Positions 1 to 11,659 of a DNA stretch of 64,000 nt are shown in pieces. Within the stretch, counting starts at the first letter, position 1. Each line of letters starts with the position of its first letter. The notes under the pieces are model-generated. The model was not told where the DNA came from. It worked only from the letters and a program-made list of their open reading frames with translations, and did not search any database. A program made the position numbers and the translations under genes. The stretch lies in the NCBI GenBank assembly GCA_004154925.1, contig QJNS01000221.1, forward strand, positions 1-64,000, given 5' to 3'. Source of the stretch: Monosporascus cannonballus (Eukaryota > Ascomycota > Sordariomycetes > Xylariales).

Positions 1-745
1 GGCCGCCGGCGGGCGCGCGGAGCTCGATCTCGGCGCAGCTCGTGTAGCGCTCGGTCACGTTGGCCGTGTCCGAGGTGATTAGCGGCCAGTCCCAGACCCA
101 CATGACGGTGTACTTGCCGCCGGCGGGCAGGTCCGCGGGGAGCTGGAAGTCGGTCTGGCACGAGATGTCGTCGAGGCCGTACTTGTTCACGCGCTCGGTG
201 TAGATGGGCAGGTTCGTGGCAGCCCCGGGCCCGCCCCTGTTCTGGTAGCAGACGCCGTCGTCGAAGTAGTGGGCCGCGAGGAGCCTGCCCTTGCCGTCCC
301 CTCCCTTGCCGTCGGCGGTCCACGCGCCGAGGACGTCGTTGATGCCGGTGGCGTCGTGGTGCTGGAGGGTGCCGTACACGTAGACGTTGCCGCCCCGGTA
401 GGGCCTGGGCGTGAGGGTGGGGTCGGTCACGTGTCCGTTCTCCTGGTACAGCATCGCGACGAAGTCGCCGGGGCCCGCGGCGAGGCGGTCGTAGCCCTGG
501 TAGGCCCCGGCCGACGGCTTGCAGACGGGCGGGTTGGGCTTGGTGTCGAGGATCTTGTTCAGCTGGGAGTCGTCCGAGAATCCTGGGCCGCCCCGCTGGA
601 TGAAGCCGATGGGGTATCCCGTGTCCTGCGAGAAGGCGCCGTTGGATCCGATGCGCTTCAGCGCCTCGACCCACGAGTGCGCGTTTGCTGCCGGTAGCCC
701 GGCGAGTAGGGCGAGGGTGGTAGTGGTAAACTTCCAGGAAGGCAT
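1..745 (-). CDS. Secreted LPMO-like protein with N-terminal histidine (3' truncated)
   Basis: The reading frame starts at the ATG at 745-743 and stays open to the window edge (248 codons), so the C-terminus is missing. Residues 1-22 form a clear signal peptide ending ANA, and cleavage there would leave His23 as the first residue of the mature enzyme (HSWVE...). A second histidine lies in the motif QENGHVT (about His105), and KYTVMWVWDWP near residue 215 resembles the beta-strand core of fungal lytic polysaccharide monooxygenases. Paired cysteines are visible (CKPS, GVCYQN, ISCQTD, TSCAE). In LPMOs the N-terminal His plus one further His form the copper-binding histidine brace. The layout matches the fungal family I know as DUF7492; that name is from memory. 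Codon use is strongly GC-rich. Oxidative or copper function is inference; secretion is well supported. Confidence 0.83.
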   Translation of the reverse strand, partial: MPSWKFTTTTLALLAGLPAANAHSWVEALKRIGSNGAFSQDTGYPIGFIQRGGPGFSDDSQLNKILDTKPNPPVCKPSAGAYQGYDRLAAGPGDFVAMLYQENGHVTDPTLTPRPYRGGNVYVYGTLQHHDATGINDVLGAWTADGKGGDGKGRLLAAHYFDDGVCYQNRGGPGAATNLPIYTERVNKYGLDDISCQTDFQLPADLPAGGKYTVMWVWDWPLITSDTANVTERYTSCAEIELRAPAGG

Positions 746-3700
746 CTTGGAAGGTGCTACGGGTACCTTCCCGTAGATGTCTCGAAAGGAAAAAAGTGTC
801 TGAAATGTTGGTGTTTGAAGTGAAAGTATATGTCTCTCTGCCTGCGAGAATGAAGCGGTTGGGAAGTTCTGCTTTCAAGCACCGAGATCTGGGCCTCGGG
901 TTTCAAGTCAAAGGTGAAGTCGTAGCGTTTTCTGGAGAAGTCGTGAGATTTTGTCAATTTCGAAAGCCTACTGGTTTCGTGATCGGTTTTCTTTTTCTTT
1001 TAGACCAGAATGGAAAAGAGTGTGAGAAGAAGAGAATCGAAAAGACCGTGGGATGTCGTGGAAGGGAGTGTGTTGAAATAGGGAGAAAAAAAAACGCGCA
1101 GCGTTGAATGCTCAGGCCGGCCGAGTCAAGAAGAAAGAAGAAGGGAAGAATTCTTTTGTCGTGGGTTAGAGTACCATGCGTGTGTTGTGTGAGTGAACAA
1201 TGATGTCGTTGTCGTCAAGGTGGTGGATGTGTTTGCGCACAAGGAAGCGGGGTAACAAACTTGACCTCGTCGGAAGGACTAGACCGAATAGTGCGGAAGA
1301 ATCTAAGCAACAGATGATCGAATAAGAAAGAGGTCTTGTCCCCTGAGACTTGACGATTTGTAAATATGACTCAGGCTTGCTCTATGGCCGTGGCGGGTTT
1401 TGTTTATGATTGCTTCCTTGTCGAGTAGACTCGTAAATAATCGATGGAACTATTATCGAGGCAACTGCAGCATATCACCTCGTTATTGAGTCGTTGAAAA
1501 GGTTGAGAAGAAGTAGACGAGATCACGTTTAATGGGATTTCCTCGTAGCCGCGCCTACATCTAGCTATATCAACTCTAGGACGTGGAAAGAACAAGAATG
1601 ACGTGGATGGCCTTGATTGACATGCCACACCCTAGGAGCATTTGACGCAGAAACGGGCAATCTCGTCCATTGCCCAAGCCACGAAGAGACCATCTTGATG
1701 TTGTACATGACCGCTTCAGAGGCCAGTGGGTACGGTGAGAGTGTTTGGTGTATGATCGAACAGAATCGATGGGCCAATAGACAGCAGCTCCTCCAGTGCC
1801 TGACTGGGTGGTCTGATAAATCAGCGCATATGCACCAGTCGTCGAAGAGCGCTTTGGAGAATTTGCGTCCCGCATAGTCCAAGGTGTAAGCATGGGATGT
1901 CGTTGATCCAAGATCTACTTAGGGATCTACCTTGGCAGCTCTAGGCGCGTCGTTGATCGTTTGACGCGGAAGTTAAACTGTTAGCGCGTTCTTTTCCGCA
2001 CCACAGGAACAGGGATTAGATGGCAATGATCGTTCATGCATGGGTCAGCTATGGAACCAATTTCATGCATCCAGGGCCAAGTTAGCGCTGCTCGGGACGG
2101 TGCCAAGGTACCATCTCGCTGCAATCGCTACGGAAAGATACCTCGCTCTAGATCCGCAATCAGACCTATATGCAGTAAGGATGCTCTACCCCACACCTAT
2201 CTTGATTGCCCCACAGTTGCCCATGCGGACCAGGTCCGCTCATCCAATCAATGCCCGATCCGTCGTACATATCCGTAACACGCTTCAGAACCCGCTTCGC
2301 CATCAAGTGGCTAGAAGATCTCAGATGATGTGGCGGCTAGACGACTCTGAGACTGAAATCAGCAAGCAGCGCCCCGGTTCTACCCTACCAAATTGATCGA
2401 GAAGCTCCGAAGATTGAGACTATTACAGTAGTTGGTGAATATATTTTATGCGGCGTGATCAGTCTACGCTTTTAAGTTATCAAGATGGAACAAATGTAAA
2501 ATGAGCAGAGTGTCAGGTTGTGTAGGTCTATTGGAAAATGACGAAAGCCAAGCTTTGCAGCAGAAGTGGCTCGACGTGGTTGGTCAATTTGCCGCATTCT
2601 TGGCATATCGAAATTTGAAGCCAGATAACCGCGGTCTCCTCCCTCCTTAATTTCTCCTAATTTTCGTAAGCGCAGCGTCTTTCGATCTGATGCGTCAGGT
2701 AGCCGCTGCTATTGAAGAAGCTTAAGGGATCAACCTTTCTTGAGGTGTCTAACCGTGTACGGAGGGAGTTTCCCCTCTCTAGACAGCAAATTGGAAGTCC
2801 AGTCATATTTGGTTGCATCAGGCAAGTCCGTCAGTATCTCCTTGTCCTTTTACGGTTTCCTGTATCATCGTCGCTGGCTCCTCGAATACTACTGCAAGCG
2901 CCTCAATCCGATCTTTGTGAACACAGGGAGCACGCCTCAAAGTCCGCGCACCTGGAACCCGGCATGAACGGCCCGATCTTCCTCATATTTACACCGCTTC
3001 ATCCCTACGACTACGATTTCTTAACGACCTTTGTATTTCGGATGACTCGCTCCTAAGCTGAGCTTACCGGCGAGGATATCCTACTCTCTGGGTTAATTAG
3101 GCTTCCCAGTTATGACGGACTTGACGAGCGACGGCTTCGATGCACTTGTTACAGAGTCGTCCGTGATGGTGCACCCAATAACGCCGGAATCAATTCGCAA
3201 GATCCTTGTTGGCTGTTGATTTATCAGCATCCCAATGTAGTCGGAGTCTTCTCGATATAGCTTTGAACTGCTACTTGGGGCTAATCTAAGCTTGTATCCG
3301 GACATGGGGTGAGGTGCTACAACATGTACCGCCCTGGCTCCACCCCACTCGTGATACATTCATATCCGCCTTCACCAGTAGAGACTTCAAGTGGCCTCCT
3401 TCATCCCTAGAAGCGTACCTCGAGGCATGCCCTTCCCTGTTAATTGCCAAACATGTAGCATCAAGTTGCAATACCCGTTGTTACCACGATGCAAGGGGCA
3501 AAGGGGGGAAGAGGTGACCGTTTTCGGCCGATGATTTTGGTTGTCGCACGAGGAGTAGGAGCCGGCTCATCCAATAGTTGGCTTATCACCAGGTGTTACG
3601 ACCGCGAGCCACGTGCAAGGGTAGCCACGCCTGAAGAGCAGATTGACATCGGATTCAGACGCACAAATAGAGTCCACGTTAGCCCGTTCTAGATGCATGC

Positions 3701-4244
3701 AGATGAGACTATCGGTCGAGCTCCAAGTACTCATCATTGCACAAACAATACCTGATGGATCAGAGACCCCATGAAAAGATACCTGGACCAAGTCACCGGG
3801 ACGTCTTAGTGAGTCCGCGAAGGTGTTGAATTGCTGCATGGATTATGGAACTCGAGTTGTAGTTCCCAACTGGCCAACAATAAGGGGTATTTCTATACCA
3901 AGAACAAGGAGGCAAGATGATACTCCAAGCTGATATATCTAACGCGAATGATGCAGAATGGCTTGGCGGTGTGCATGGTACAATGCTCCCAAGCACCGCG
4001 ACTTGACTCAGCCAAAGGAAACCGGCAACTGTGGTTTTCTCGCCATGCAAATAGAAACAAGGCCAATGCGTCGATCATAAGTCAATGAATAAGGGTGCCC
4101 AAACTTAAACTCCAAAACCCGAAACGTAGAAGCGAAGCCGACTTTGCTCATTAACCCACCCTTTTACAGCCCCCATATATGACCTGTGACCGAATCTATG
4201 ATTCCCCCCCTTTTCTAAGTATGCCCCCAGGCGGTAGTATTAAT
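746..4244. other. Intergenic region between the LPMO-like gene and the TEA factor
   Basis: About 3.5 kb without a supportable gene. The first several hundred bases are the promoter and 5' leader of the LPMO-like gene. Open frames at 2040-2396 (+), 2712-3056 (+) and 3567-3839 (-) have no recognisable domain and no convincing splice context. No tRNA, terminal repeats or transposon protein was seen. Confidence 0.6.
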
Positions 4245-7200
4245 TCATAGCTGATATTCTTCGCCCATGACCGCAGTGGGCGCAGCACCGGCACCATCGC
4301 TGCCGTGGTGGTGCGTGAGTTTCCTCATGGAAGACACCCGATACGACGCCTGCCCGTCGCGGCGGCCGCCGCCGCGGTCATCATCGCCATCGAGGCTCTC
4401 GGCGCGCGAGCGCTTGCGCCCGCCCCTCAGCGGCGTGAGTCCCGCGGTGCCCAGCGAGAAGCTGCCGTCGTGGCGGCTATCCACGACGGCCGCCGTCGCG
4501 GTCGGCGTGACGCCGCCGTGGTGCTCCTCGTCGCCCCAGGGCTGCTGCCGGCCCGCCGCCTCGACCGCCTGCCACGCCGTCCAGGCGTCCTGGTCCGTCA
4601 CGTCACCCCGGTGTTGCTGTTGTTCGTGCGGCTTGGGGTGGTCGTTATTGTCGTTGCCGCTGCCGTGCGGCGGCGGCGAGGACCACAGCGCCGCTGCCGC
4701 GCCCTTGTCCTCGCCGCCGGAGGCCCAGTGGTGCGACGGGCTCGCCGCCCCCCACTGCACGGCGGCGGCGGCGTCGCGCAGCTCCGCCATGGCGGCCGGC
4801 GTCAGGTCCGGGGTGTCCGCCCACGACGACGTGACGGGGTGGTGATGGTGGTGGTGGGGGCGATGGTGATGGCGATGGCCGTCGCCGCCGTAACCCCCGG
4901 CGGCGGTGGCCCACTGCGACGCGTCTGCGAGGCCCTGTATGCCGCCTTGCGCCCACGCCTGCAGGTCGCCGTCGCAGTCGACGGGGCCCGCGTCCTCGTA
5001 GCCCCCGGCGGCGCCTCCGAGGCCCGAGAGGAACGGGTCGGCGGCGGCGGTGTGGGAATCGCCGCCTACGCCTAGGCCTACGAGCGTGCCGCCCTGATGT
5101 TGCTGCTGCGGATGCGACTCGGAGCCCGTCGCCGTCGTGCTGTCGGACATGAAGCTCAGGTTGTGGTGACTGTGAGGGTGGGGGTGGTGGTGGTGGTGGT
5201 GCAGCACGGCGCCGACGCCGACGCTGCTGTCGGCGCTGCTGCCGCCGATGCTGCCGCGGTGGCGGCCGTTTCCCCCTCCCACGCCGCCCACCATTGCGTG
5301 TCCGCCGTCGAAGCTGTGTGCGTACGCGCTGCCCTGCAGGTTCACGGTCGGCGGCGGCGTCGCGAGCCCGCCGTCCACGTCCACGTAGCCCGCGGCGTCC
5401 AGGAGGTTCAGGCCGGCGAGGTGCGAGCCGGGCTCTCCCGCTGCCGTGCAGCCGGACAGGGCGACGGCGGCGGTGGTGCTGGGGGGGCCGCTGAGGTAGG
5501 CGCGCTGCTGGTGGTACTGCGAGGTGGGGTCCAGCTTGCTCATGAAGCGCCAGTTGGTGCCGGCGGGCACCACCGTCGTCTTGCCCTTGCTGTCCGTCTT
5601 CTCGTGCGCGGGGACGAAGGTCCAGAGCAGGACGGCGCGGCGCGTCCAGCTCGACCGCTTACTGCTGCCGCCGCCGCTCGCGATGCCGTCGTTCGGCGCC
5701 GACCAGATCTCCTGGTACATGGCGACGTCCTCCAGGAGATCCATGAGCCCCCTCCTCTTGGTGCCGCTGGGCGCGGGGGATCTCTTTGCGTGCGATGACG
5801 ATTGCGGCGGCGAAGAGGACGGGCGCTGGGATGATGATGATGCATTGCGATTGTTGGCTTCTTCCTGCTTCGCGCGGGGCCGCGATTTGCCGCCCGGACG
5901 TTCCAGCTTGTCCTTCTTGGCGTGTTCGCGTTCACGCTCGCGCTCCAGCTCGCGCTCCTCGCGCGTGGCGCTCACGAAGGGTGCGAGCCTGAAGAGGGTG
6001 TTGGCCCAGCTGGAGGCCGGGAAGCGGATGCTGAGGGTGTCGCGGCCGCCGCGGGCTGCGCAGTCGCAGACGCCGCCGCCGCCGCGCTGGGCGGCGGCCG
6101 TGCAGCCGGCGCGGTGCGAGGCGATGACGTCGACCGGACTGTCGCGGTCGTGGTAGTCGGGCTCGCCGTCGTCGAGGTAGAGCGACTCGGGCTTGACGAC
6201 GGTCGTGACGGTGCGCCAGCGGTGGTTATGCAGGTCGGGCCGCGAGACAGACAGTTCGACGACGCCGTTGAGCTCCGATCCCGACGGGAACTGCTTCGAG
6301 TGCAGGTCCAGCACCGCCTCGAAGTGGAGCGTGTCGCAGGGCCCGAGGACGCAGCGCGACGTCCGCTCGTCCGACGCCCGCGCGCCGCCGCCGCTGAGCG
6401 CCGCGCCGAGCTTCTCCGCCAGCTCCGGGAACCGGTCGCGCCACCTGTCGGAGATCTCCTTGGCGGAGCACGACTCCTTCTGCGTGAGCGCCCTCGTGTA
6501 CTCGTGGAGCAAGACGCTGGGGCGGTCGTCGTCGAGCCGCAGGTTCTTGTAATCCTTGTCCTCGTTGAGCCTGAGGTGCGGGTAGTCCGCCTCTCCTACG
6601 ACCCGACGGCCATCCGGGTCGTAGCCCGAGATCTGCTTCCTCGTAGTGCCGTCCTCCGCGGTGACGTGCTTCTCCTTGAGAGTTACTTTGGAGGAGGAGA
6701 CAAATATCCAACATTGCTTTGGCCGGAGGAATATGTCGTTGTCCGCGCTCAGCAGACGGGCGAAGTAATCGTAGTTCGGCCGCTCATCAGGGAGACGACC
6801 GTCGGCTATGGAGAGGAGGACTCGGTTGTTCTTGAAGGACTCGATGTTCTTGTCTCGAATGAGCTTCCGGTCATCTTCGTTGGAGTCCTTGCAAGGAAAG
6901 ATGAAATGAACTTGCATGACAGTCAGCCTCTGTAGCCGCATTCTGTAGTGTTGGGACTTCCATACATGTCGGAAGGGTGTGGAAGAAGCCCTTGAGTACC
7001 TGTATGTGACTCGACACTTGCTTCCTCGTCCTGAGCATCTTGTGTGGATCGCCGTTGTTGTACGTTTCTCTATCTTTCCTATCGGGGACGTATTCACCAG
7101 GGAGCAGCCGGTATCGTTGCCAGTAGATCCAGAGATATTCTGTGATTAGCATATTACGGCCGTACAGGACAGTTTTAGAGCTGAGCTTCTTGCGGCCCAT

Positions 7201-7748
7201 TTGTGGGATTAAGAGGAGGGCTTTCCTAACATGTCAGATCCATACAGGTCAAGGGACTAAAGTTGACGGCTCGGGGTTATTGAACAGGGTAACCAACCGT
7301 CGAGAAAGGCGTCTTCCAGCCATAGTGGCCATGTTGGCTCTTCCTTCTCAAGCTCCTTTTGCATTACTTTATTGCGATAATCTGCGAAGTGCTTGTATGC
7401 GTAGATGGGGTTTTTAGTTCCCCACGGATAACCCATTGGTGATTCTCGTAATGATACATCTCGTTGAAAGGAACGTCCGCTCCGAAAACTCGTCCCGTAA
7501 GTCGATGGCACGGCCTGAGTAGGGGGTATAAGTGGTGTTGGGATGCTATGGATCGGGGGTGACACTGAGAGTGGATTCTGTTGGCACAGGGCCAGAGTTG
7601 CGAGACTATGTGTTTGCACGTTGCCCGTCGACTCACCCAGAGGCTGTCGCGTACTTGGGATTACTTCACCATGGGTCTCGTACGGGTAGTCATCATCACC
7701 ACCGGGCGGAGAAAATCTCTGTGGGAGAACCGGCCGTCGAGGGTCCAT
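4245..7748 (-). CDS. TEA/ATTS-domain transcription factor (AbaA/Tec1 family)
   Basis: DNA-binding regulator. In this family AbaA controls conidiophore (phialide) differentiation and Tec1 controls filamentation. Predicted exons: 7748-7298, 7220-6966 and 6910-4245, giving 1,123 aa. The introns are 77 bp (GTTGGT...AAAG) and 55 bp (GTATGG...CAAG, branch GCTGAC). Both joins keep frame and restore the conserved blocks PLWLEDAFLDALLLIPQMG and LPTFHFIFPCKDS. The TEA domain spans roughly residues 136-228 and ends in the hallmark recognition helix RKQVSSHIQVLKGFF. A loop of about 25 residues (LLPGEYVPDRKDRETYNNGD) separates the second and third helices. Beyond about residue 235 comes a conserved region (NIESFKNNRVLLSIADGRLP), a charged ERER stretch, and a long His/Gly/Ser-rich tail with two poly-His tracts. 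The start is the first ATG of exon 1; further 5' exons are possible. I cannot decide between AbaA orthologue and paralogue from sequence alone. Confidence 0.93.
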
Positions 7749-8667
7749 TGGACCGTAGGTATGATAGGCAACGAGAGAAGGCGAGAAGAATGCTTCATGA
7801 GAAGGTTGAGAATTCTAGCGAATGCCTACACAATGTTCAAGGAACGCTGGGAAGCGCAATAAGATATCTAGAAGGAATGGTAGTGGCAAAGAAATGCCCA
7901 TTAGACTAAGACTGGAAGATGGTTTCACCGGTCACAAGTGTTGGCATGGAACGAGAAATCGCATACCTTATAAACAACTTGAATAATCTTCCCTTGCAAA
8001 TACGCTTAGAACCCTCCTAGGGAGACTATCGAGCAAAATAGTAATATTTGCCTATAACAAACATCTAACCTTAGAGCCCCCCACTAGGAGTCGTCAAGGG
8101 AGTCTTGAAGAAAAAGCTCCGACTCATACGCTACGCCACCCGTGGAGAAGCGCAAACGGAGGACATATCGGCGCGGGATTAGTGTCTGCGTAGATGGCAC
8201 GCAAGGAGCCAGGATGAGGATATTAACGAGAAACAGCAAGAGGCCTACCGGAGAATGCTCAATTTGCCATTGTGGGTTGAATGTTTTTGTTAACCGTCTC
8301 GGGCCGACGACGACATCATCGTCGTCTGCCAATGCTGCGGGGGGAATGTGACATTTGATTAGCTGTACCCATACAGGCGATCAGGTCTGAGATTGTAGAC
8401 CTCCTCAATGAGAGGGGTATCGAAAGTCACTCTGCGGAGGGGGGAAGTATTCCTGCAATGTTGCTGTAAACGGCTATTACCATGCTCCTTGGGCCAGGAA
8501 GGGTTTCTAAGCATATAGCCTCCTAGATCCGAGGATCCTAGACAAGGGAGGGATAGCGCGGTTAATAGATCTGGCCCTTGCCCCCTACCTCCGATTGAGG
8601 CAATGAGCAACCCACCCTTGTAAGTGCGTAACACAATCAGCCGCGGTTGCCAAAGTGTATACACGTC
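7749..8667. other. Intergenic: TEA-factor promoter and MRD1 3' flank
   Basis: About 0.9 kb. The part next to 7748 should hold the promoter and 5' leader of the TEA factor; the part next to 8668 is the 3' flank of MRD1. A frame at 8084-8332 (-) lacks an ATG at its 5' end and I could not join it to a start. Nothing else is supported. Confidence 0.55.
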
Positions 8668-11659
8668 TTAATCCCCATCTTCGTTCTCGTCACCACCAAG
8701 TGTGACTTTTCTGCGACCGCGCCCGGTGAGCTCCTGTAGGGCCACCTGGTTTGTCTGCCGGCCAACCTTCTTCTGCATTTTTGCGATTTCCTCTTCGGGA
8801 TCGATTGCCTCCTCCTCGGCAAACTGGAGCACAAGCCTGCGCCCCAACAGGTGCGTACCCTCTAATGCGTTCATTGCATTGAGAGCCTCGCAGGGAGTGG
8901 TAAACTCCGCAAATGCGTATCCTTTCGAGGTGTGGTTGAACTTCTTCGGTACCCGCACTGCTCGCAGCTGGCCGTGAGTGCCGAACAGTGTGCGAACGTC
9001 CTTCTTTGTAGCCTCGAACGGAAGATTCTTTATAATGATCTTCGTCTGTTGTCCCGCTGCTTTCTTTGCGTTATCTTCTTTCCTGCGCTCTTCGGCCGCG
9101 TCACGACCACGGTGCGACGCTCTCACTTCAAGTTTATGCTCATGCAGAACATAACCATCCATGACCTTTAAGGCAGCCTCGGCGGAAGCCTTATTAGCGA
9201 ATTCTACGAAGCCAAAGCCCATGTTGAGGACTTGGCCAGGCTTCTTCGGGTCCGTCTTAGTCTTTACATGCGCCGACTTGAAGCCCTCGAGCTTCCGGAA
9301 GGCTGCTGCAAGCTCGGCCGACGTAGTCTTAAAGGAGAGGTTCTTCACATGGAGAGAGAAAGTCGCGCCCTCATCTGCGACCGTGCCGTCCCGCTCCAGA
9401 AGTTCTGAAACAGACAATTTCTGTACACCAACAGTTGTATCAGTTTTGACTGTCGGCTGTCGACCATCATCAACGAACAGGTTTTTAGGGCCCTTCTCCA
9501 GAAATAGTATGCTGTTTTTGAACCGGCGATAAGCCAGTTTTGTGAATGCTGTCTTGCCCTCATTAGCCTCAGCAAACTGCGTGATTGCGATCGTCCCAGC
9601 TGGGGGCATTAACACGCGCAGAACTCGGCCGTGCTCCTCGAACAGGCTTCTGATCTCTTCAGCAGTGGTGCCGTAGGGGAAGTTCTTGATGAGAATCACA
9701 GCATCGTCGCGAGGCCCAGATTTAAGGGCATTGAAGTATACGCCATGTTTGGCGAAGAAATTCTTGCTTTCTTGAATGACCGAGGTCTCTGCAATTGCCT
9801 GTTTCACCGCAGCATCACTGCTATGAGGATCAAGCAGTTCTGATTTGCTGACGCCCAGACGAGCGGCAACCGAGGAAACCACGGCATCTTGACTCATAAA
9901 AAGCGAATTCCAATTGAATCGGTCTGTGGCCGCCTTAGCCTTCTTTTTGAGCAGCTTTTGCTCCTTCAAAGGGAGCTTGGAGATGGCAAATTCGTCAAGG
10001 TCTTGATGGCGCTTGGCGGCCGCTGGAAGGGCATGTAGTAACCGGCCCTGGAAGGGGTGCCCGTCGGCGCTTCGGAATGCTTTGACGGCTGCATCCGCAT
10101 CGGTGAACGATACAAAGGCAAAACCTTTATTGTTACCCTCAGTCCCCGTTGGCACGTGTACCTATGTTTCGTCTTAGCAGGAATGGACCGGGCCATTCGG
10201 CAGAAATACAATGATTCAAATATCGGTTCGAGACCCACTCAAGCGTACCATACCAATTGCCGCATTACTTATTCGCCCCTTCAGGGAGTAGCACATAACA
10301 AAGTGTCTGTCTCCCAAGGGGTGCATAAAGTGAAGCGCAAGTGGCACTACTGAGTGAACCTCAAATAACAGTAATCAGAAACAAAGCATCTACTAAAATA
10401 CTTGCCCAGGGTTTGCTCATCAGGTACCATAGGTATAAGCTGTCCCTATCTGGGATTCATCATATAGATAAGATTTTTTTCAAGCTAGAAAAACGGCGTG
10501 ATCTTACCTCTTCAAGCGATCCATATTGTTCAAAGTGTTTGCCAACGTCTTCTCCTTTGGCAGAGTAGGGCAGATTACGTATAAACAGTCTCGAGGTCTT
10601 GCGGACAGAATTAAGCGTCTCGTCTTTGGAGTCTTTCGATTTCGCCTCAGGCAATGCCTCCATCTCCGTCGGTTCTGGGGGCGCCTCATCTTCTATCACG
10701 TCGGCCATGTCGTTCTCCTCGTCGTCGGGGACTGGAGGTGCGACTTGTACAGGTTGAGATGGAGCATCTGTGGGGAGGATACTGTCATCATCAACCAAGT
10801 CGAGCAGTCGGTTCGTCCGAGACCGAAGCCAATCATCATCAGTAGCAGCTGTGGATGCGGGTGCGGGTGCGGGTGCAGGCGTTGGCTGTTCAGCCAACTC
10901 GGCATCACCCGCTTCCGTATCTCGGGACTGACTCTGGGTATTTTGAGAGTCCGAATTTTGTTGCTCCCCATTACGAACGCCAGGATCTTTCGCTGTGGTT
11001 CGAAGCTTTTTGCTTTCCTGACTTGCCTCGTGTTGTCTGCGAGTAGGGATAGCCTCGTACTCGTCATCCGACTCGTTCTCAGGAAAAGAAACTGCTGCCA
11101 TTTTTGCGGGGGGCTCATCCGCCGCCCCTACTGCGTCTCTATGAGCCTTGTTTGTCGAACTTCCAGGAAGCATAACCCCTAGGAACTCCTGTAATTTTGG
11201 GTCCGACTCGTCAAGCTCCTCGCGCTTCCTCTTTTTATCATTTTTAGATGGCGCCTCCGCCGGTGCTGCATTTCGGTTTGATGGAGTCGAAACAACGGAT
11301 ACACCATTGGAAGCAGGCTTAGCTTTGCTCAAAGAAGGATCCGCTACCTTATTGTAGTAGTTAGCACCCACGTATAGAGTATGCGCATGTAAAACTGGTA
11401 GGGGAACGTATATGACACGGTCACCACTTACAGGCTTCGCGGGCTCAACAGTGATCTTGGACATGCGTATAAAAGAGCGATTCAGGCGTTTGACAGCCTT
11501 GGTTGCCTCGTCAGGACTCTTATAGCCCACATAGCCGATCCTTCGATGAGGTATCAGCTTGATATCGGTGATGTGGCCAGCATAGTCGAAATGCTTTCTA
11601 AAGGTGGTCTCGTTGATGTTCGGTGGCAGACCCTTAACAAAGACTCGTGACAACTCCAT
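8668..11659 (-). CDS. MRD1: MRD1, five-RRM pre-rRNA processing factor
   Basis: Nucleolar RNA-binding protein that, in yeast, joins the small-subunit processome and is needed for 18S rRNA production and the compaction of pre-rRNA. Two exons, 11659-10508 and 10161-8668, give 881 aa, close to the yeast protein (887 aa). RRM1 is at about residues 3-75 (SRVFVKGLPPNINETTF). RRM2 begins at RLFIRNLPYSAKGEDVG (about 363-440) and is interrupted by the intron after YGSLEE, which rejoins in frame to VHVPTGTEGNNKGFAF. RRM3 (ILIKNFPYGTTAEEI), RRM4 (LHVKNLSFKTTSAEL) and RRM5 (IIIKNLPFEATKKDV) follow at about 536, 650 and 755. The linker between RRM1 and RRM2 is acidic and low-complexity, as in the family. 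The intron is 346 bp, several times the local norm. It is divergent from the LC8 gene (0.8 kb apart). Confidence 0.97.
10371..10466 (-). ncRNA. Possible intronic box C/D snoRNA
   Basis: Inside the 346 bp MRD1 intron, on the coding strand. A C-box match ATGATGA lies at 10463-10457 and a D-box CTGA at 10378-10375, about 80 nt apart. An internal CTGATGA at 10423-10417 could act as D'/C'. The 12 nt directly upstream of the D box (GATGCTTTGTTT) are, from memory, antisense to a conserved domain V segment of large-subunit rRNA (human form; the fungal form may differ by two bases). Weak points: the terminal stem is poor and D'/C' overlap. This is a candidate only. Confidence 0.2.

Noticed and set aside
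4305..6935. Several long + strand frames (up to 337 codons) opposite the TEA factor
   Set aside because: They are shadows of GC-rich codons; the - strand has the TEA domain and correct splice joins.
10225..10235. Second B-box-like GGTTCGAGACC
   Set aside because: It lies in the MRD1 intron, the T stem does not pair and no cloverleaf can be drawn.
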